Source of the DNA: Clostridiales bacterium | Lineage (GTDB): Bacteria; Bacillota; Clostridia; Lachnospirales; Lachnospiraceae | Length of the DNA: 45,913 nt | Direction of reading: 5' to 3' | Assembly (NCBI GenBank): GCA_021204045.1 | Contig: JAJQAA010000038.1 | Location: forward strand, 1-45,913 | Part shown: positions 42,423 through 45,913 of the stretch, piece after piece | Layout: every line of letters starts with the position of its first letter | Position numbering within the stretch: position 1 is the first letter of the stretch | The notes under the pieces: model-generated | The model's input: only the letters and a program-made list of their open reading frames with translations | Databases searched by the model: none | Told to the model about the DNA's origin: nothing | Program-made: the position numbers and the translations under genes

Positions 42423-44276
42423 TTACTGACCCATGCCGCCTCCGCGGCCGCCCATTCCGCCGCGACCACCGGGCATTCCCTCCGGCATCTCGCCGTTTTC
42501 CGGAGGCTGCATCCCTTCCGGCATTTCACCGCCCTCCCCAGGCTGGAAGCCTTCCGGCATTTCACCGCCCTCCGGCATCTGGAAATCTTCCGGCATCTCG
42601 CCGTCCTCAGAAAACTTGCGGCCGCCGCCCATTCCACGGCCACCCATTCCAGGGCCGCCCATGCCTCCATCCATACCGCCGAAACCAAATCCGCCCTCGC
42701 CGATGACAGTCTGGACATCGCCAATCGTCACTTCCTCATCATTCTCCCCGGTAATCACATGGTAAACGTTTCCGCTCTCCAGGCCCGGCACGCTGATGAG
42801 CGCCGCCCGGTATTCCTTATCCGGCTCATAGCTGCCAAGCTCCGTACCGTCGGCGTCTGTCAGGCAGATCCGTGTCCCGGCTGCCTGCGTCTCCTCATAA
42901 TAAATGACAATGTAGTTCTGTGTGGAATCCGCGCCAAAGGTCTGCATCATCCCCGCAGACCCGGCCGCGAATACCGTACCGCCGGTAAGCGCCGCCGACC
43001 CGTTATAATCGAAAATTCCTTCGCCGTCCATGACCGGGCCGGACAGATACAACGCGCCGCCCTCCATGTAAAAGTCCCCATTGGAGTCAATGCCGTCCGC
43101 CGACGCGTTCAGACGCACCTCGCCGCCCGCGATGCGGGTATAGACGCCCTCCTGGTCCATCATCTTTTCCATTTCCGTCTCGGCAGCAGCCGCGGAATTG
43201 ATGCCGTCATCCTGCGCCACCGCGTCGATGAGGCCGCCGAGAATATCGATCGTCTTCGCCGCCAGGCTCTCATCGCTCTCCGTGATCGTAATCTCACCGC
43301 CGCGAATAACCAGCGCGGTCTCCGCCTGGATCCCGTCATCCTGCGCCGCGATCGCGATCGTACCGCCGTCGATCCAAATATAGCCAAGCGCCGCGTCCGA
43401 ATCGTTATTTGCCTTGATTCCGTCTTTGCCGGAATGGATTGTAAGAATGCCATCATAGATCAGCACCGCGTCCTTGCCCTTGAGACCATGCTCCGCGGAC
43501 GTAATCGTGATATCTCCTGACATGACCCGCAGCGTCCCCTTGCTGTGAATGCCTTCGATGTAATTTCCGGATATCGTAAGCACACCGCTTCCGTTGATCG
43601 TCAGATCCCCGTCCGCGTACAGCGGTGAATCCGGTTCGTCATCGCCCTCTTTTTCATACTGATACGCGCCGCTGTCCGCCAGCACATTCATCGTGCCGTC
43701 CGCCAGCGTTACAATCAGTTTGTTTTTCTCCTTGCTGTAGATCGGCGCGGTCGTCTGCGAGGTGAGCTCCAGGCCGTTCAATACCAGCCGGACTGTGTCG
43801 TCATCCTCCACGTCGATCACGATATTCCCGTCCGATGACTGACCACTGGCCACATACGTTCCCGCGGAGCGGATTGTCACGGTGGTCCCGTCTATCTGGA
43901 CGCCGCCAGTGCCCGAACCGGCATTACTGACACTCGCCTACTCTCCGTCAAATACAATGCTGACCGCCGTGTCTGCATCCCAGCTGCTGTCAAAATCCTC
44001 CGCGAAGTAAGTGACGGTCATCTCGCCGCCCTCGCCAAGCTGCTCCGTTATCACAAGATCCTCTGACCGTACGGCATCATTCACACCACTGCCAGAGCCC
44101 GAACTACCGGCACTCCCATCAGCCGCAGAACCGTCCGTTCCCGCCGCCTGCAACGCGTTGTCCGAAGCGGTATTCCCGGAGCATCCGGCAAGCGCCGCAA
44201 CCGCCAGCATAACGGCAAGCCAGAAAGCAAATCGCCTCCTGCCCGAATACTTCTTTTTATCAATTCCTGTCCTCAT
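42423..44276 (-). pseudogene. Carbohydrate-binding-type (DUF4353-like) lipoprotein interrupted by an in-frame TAG
   Basis: A single frame of 617 codons with one internal TAG at 43940-43938. The N-terminal part (start ATG 44276, AAGGAGA upstream) has a lipoprotein signal ending in LAGC and a Ser/Gly/Ala-rich spacer. After the amber codon the frame continues without shift into repeats of beta-strand/turn units (NGSGVLTISGNYIEGIHSKG, then IWIDGGTIAIAAQDDGIQAE and LGGLIDAVAQDDGINS), as in DUF4353 carbohydrate-binding proteins, and ends in Gly/Met/Pro-rich repeats (GGEMPEGFQPGEGGEMPEGM) and GGRGGMGGRGGGMGQ. Related proteins run through this junction without a break (recalled). Nonsense mutation is the simplest reading; readthrough cannot be excluded. 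Confidence 0.85.
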
Positions 44277-44356
44277 CGTTCGCCATCTCCTTTTCATCGA
44301 AACTTCCAGATAAATAAATGTCCTCACTCAAAAATCGGGTCAGAAATGCTGAACTT

Positions 44357-45034
44357 CTATAATTCTTCCCTGCACGGCACGATCCGTCCGCAGACCACCG
44401 TCAGATTCCCGTTGCGGCAGCGGATCTGGTCAAGGAATTCCTTTTCCATCTTCTCATCGCGCAGGCGGATATAATATTTCAGCTCATACAGGCTGCCCAT
44501 ATTTACGGTCCGTACTCGCTGCAGCTGCGCCCGCACCGTGTATTTGGCAAACAGATCGTCAAATATGCCATTGTAGTCCAGATTTTCCGGAATTGTAATT
44601 TTCAGCTCCTTCTCCCCGGCATCACCGCCGCATTCCGGCAGACGCAGCATAATCAGAGTCATCACGCCGACCACGATCACCAGGATCGCCGCCACGCCCA
44701 GATATCCCATGCCGGTCGCCAGTCCGACTGACATCGCCAGGAAAATTCCGATAATTTCGCGGCCGTTACCGGGCACCGAGCGGAATCGCACGAGACTGAA
44801 CGCGCCCATGATCGCCACGCCCGTGCCGAGGTTGCCATTCACCAGCATGATCACGGTCTGGACAATGGCCGGAAGCAGCGCCACTGTCATCGTAAAATTG
44901 CGCGTGGAATGATTCTGCCAGCCGTTGATCCAGGCGATCGCCGCGCCAAATACCAGCGACGCCAGAAGACATAATAAAAATTCCTCCGCGGCCACCGAAG
45001 CCGCCTGCGATGTCGATAATATACTGTTAAGCAC
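44357..45034 (-). CDS. DUF4956-family membrane protein
   Basis: 225 residues from GTG 45034 (GGAGG 8 bases upstream), overlapping the VTC gene end by 8 bases. Three or four membrane helices lie in the first 140 residues (LLCLLASLVFGAAIAWI; TVALLPAIVQTVIMLV; FLAMSVGLATGMGYL), with the conserved-looking AFSLVRFRSVPGN loop between them, then a cytoplasmic ~85-residue C-terminal domain. No proven function; proteins of this family commonly neighbour VTC-domain proteins, suggesting a membrane complex for surface polymer or polyphosphate metabolism (inference). Confidence 0.88.
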   Translation of the reverse strand: MLNSILSTSQAASVAAEEFLLCLLASLVFGAAIAWINGWQNHSTRNFTMTVALLPAIVQTVIMLVNGNLGTGVAIMGAFSLVRFRSVPGNGREIIGIFLAMSVGLATGMGYLGVAAILVIVVGVMTLIMLRLPECGGDAGEKELKITIPENLDYNGIFDDLFAKYTVRAQLQRVRTVNMGSLYELKYYIRLRDEKMEKEFLDQIRCRNGNLTVVCGRIVPCREEL

Positions 45035-45746
45035 AGATCTCGCCTCCTCTCGCCGCGCTCTCCGCCGCGATATAATCCTGATAATAGGTTCCGTATTTGG
45101 AAAAGTTCGTCGGATAAATTTCCAGTTCCGCAAATAAATGGCTCATCCACAGCGGCATCGCCTCGGGAATCTTGACCTCCATCAACAGCTCACTTCTGCC
45201 CAGAAACAGCGTCCCATATGTACTGCGGCTCAGATCGAGGTCACAGGAGCGGCCGCGGATATTCATATCAAAGGTAATCCGCAGATCCGGATCTTCCTTT
45301 CCGAAAAAGGCGATACGGTCGTAAGCGATGTACGCCATCGGCCTAGCCTCATAAAAACGCAACGTGTAATCAATCTCCCGCAGGATCTGGCTGTCTTTCT
45401 GCGGCCGGATGCCATAATAAAGAAATTTCCGGGCTTCCGACAGCGGCAGCCCGGCGCGGCGCTTATAAACGATACCTTCGTATTTCTTTTTCAGTTCCAG
45501 ATAGACCGTATCTTCCTCACCCGGCACTCCGTAGCTGCGCAGCCGCAGCTTTTCCTTATATTCCGGTTTGTCAAGCGACCGGCGGATCATCTGATAATCC
45601 GGCGTGTCAAAATAAATATTGCAAATCGTATGTTTTCCGTAGCTGTCCGCCGTCATCCGCTCGAGCAGCTGTCCAATCAGCGCCTGATACTGTTTCATGG
45701 AAATCCGGTATTTTTTTTCGTATCTCTCAAAAATCTCCTGTGCCAT
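45027..45746 (-). CDS. VTC-domain protein (polyphosphate polymerase-like)
   Basis: 239 residues, ATG 45746 with GAGGAGGTTGGCGT upstream. VTC domain features of the triphosphate-tunnel fold: RYEKKYRISMKQYQ at the start, CNIYFDTPDYQMIRRSLDKP, KEKLRLRSYG, VYLELKKKYEGIVYKRR and VMEVKIPEAMPLW-type (LLMEVKIPEAMPLW) near the C-terminus, supplying the basic tunnel residues and the Glu metal ligands. Eukaryotic relatives make polyphosphate from ATP; bacterial copies are less well characterised. It is the first gene of the VTC-DUF4956-lipoprotein operon. Confidence 0.9.
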   Translation of the reverse strand: MAQEIFERYEKKYRISMKQYQALIGQLLERMTADSYGKHTICNIYFDTPDYQMIRRSLDKPEYKEKLRLRSYGVPGEEDTVYLELKKKYEGIVYKRRAGLPLSEARKFLYYGIRPQKDSQILREIDYTLRFYEARPMAYIAYDRIAFFGKEDPDLRITFDMNIRGRSCDLDLSRSTYGTLFLGRSELLMEVKIPEAMPLWMSHLFAELEIYPTNFSKYGTYYQDYIAAESAARGGEICA

Positions 45747-45913
45747 ACGCCAACCTCCTCTCGTCTGTTCCAGACGACTGTTCCGGAATCTCTGCTTTGA
45801 TTTTGTTCTGTCCATCTTAGCGGAAAAATGTGTTGGAGGCTTGAAGGGTTTGTGATAAAATTCTTCAGTAAAGTATCATATTCAGGACAGACAAAAAGGA
45901 CAGCCTTATAAGA

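Overview
The window looks like chromosomal DNA from an anaerobic Clostridia-type Firmicute, most likely a Lachnospiraceae or a related gut or acetogen-like lineage. The reasons are strong AGGAGG-type ribosome sites, several ferredoxin-rich [FeFe]-hydrogenases, TRAP transporters with DctP lipoproteins, DUF5058, VTC and DUF4956 proteins, and Firmicute promoters. I cannot name the species. No rRNA, tRNA or CRISPR array was recognised.

The core is an [FeFe]-hydrogenase supercluster, visibly GC-rich and in several pieces. At 24.8-32.4 kb a leftward group (DRTGG protein, small GHKL ATPase, HydS-like hydrogenase) diverges from a rightward hndABCD-type NAD(P)-linked hydrogenase operon that has a second GHKL ATPase between hndA and hndB. 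At 37.4-42.2 kb a leftward operon encodes a small 2Fe-2S protein, a PAS-containing sensory hydrogenase, a SpoIIE/PP2C phosphatase, a probable 37-codon small ORF and a group-B-type hydrogenase. At 0.1-1.2 kb lie a second DRTGG protein and a PHP-domain protein. Taken together the genes suggest hydrogen turnover coupled to redox and phosphorylation signalling.

Two catabolic cassettes lie between these pieces. The first, 8.5-18.8 kb, leftward and more AT-rich, has TRAP dctPQM, an M24 (creatinase-like) enzyme, a frameshifted enolase-superfamily gene, a D-2-hydroxyacid dehydrogenase, a DUF5058 membrane pair, an M20 peptidase and a DUF169 protein. A Ca2+-type P-ATPase, a TetR regulator and a MATE exporter follow at 19.2-24.4 kb. 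The second cassette, 32.5-37.3 kb, has TRAP dctPQM plus a DapA/NanA-family aldolase, with a divergent GntR regulator.

At 1386-8434 sits a nested mobile element: an IS66-family insertion sequence with a perfect 8-bp target duplication (CAAGTTGG), whose transposase gene is split by a second element carrying three overlapping tyrosine recombinases (a recombinase-in-trio, RIT-like, element) with ~85-bp inverted ends made of repeated TTATCCGMA motifs.

The right end (42.4-45.7 kb) is a leftward operon of a VTC-domain protein, a DUF4956 membrane protein and a carbohydrate-binding-type lipoprotein that is interrupted by an in-frame TAG codon. Broken genes are IS66 tnpA (frameshift), tnpC (RIT insertion), the enolase-superfamily gene (G8 run) and the lipoprotein (amber codon).
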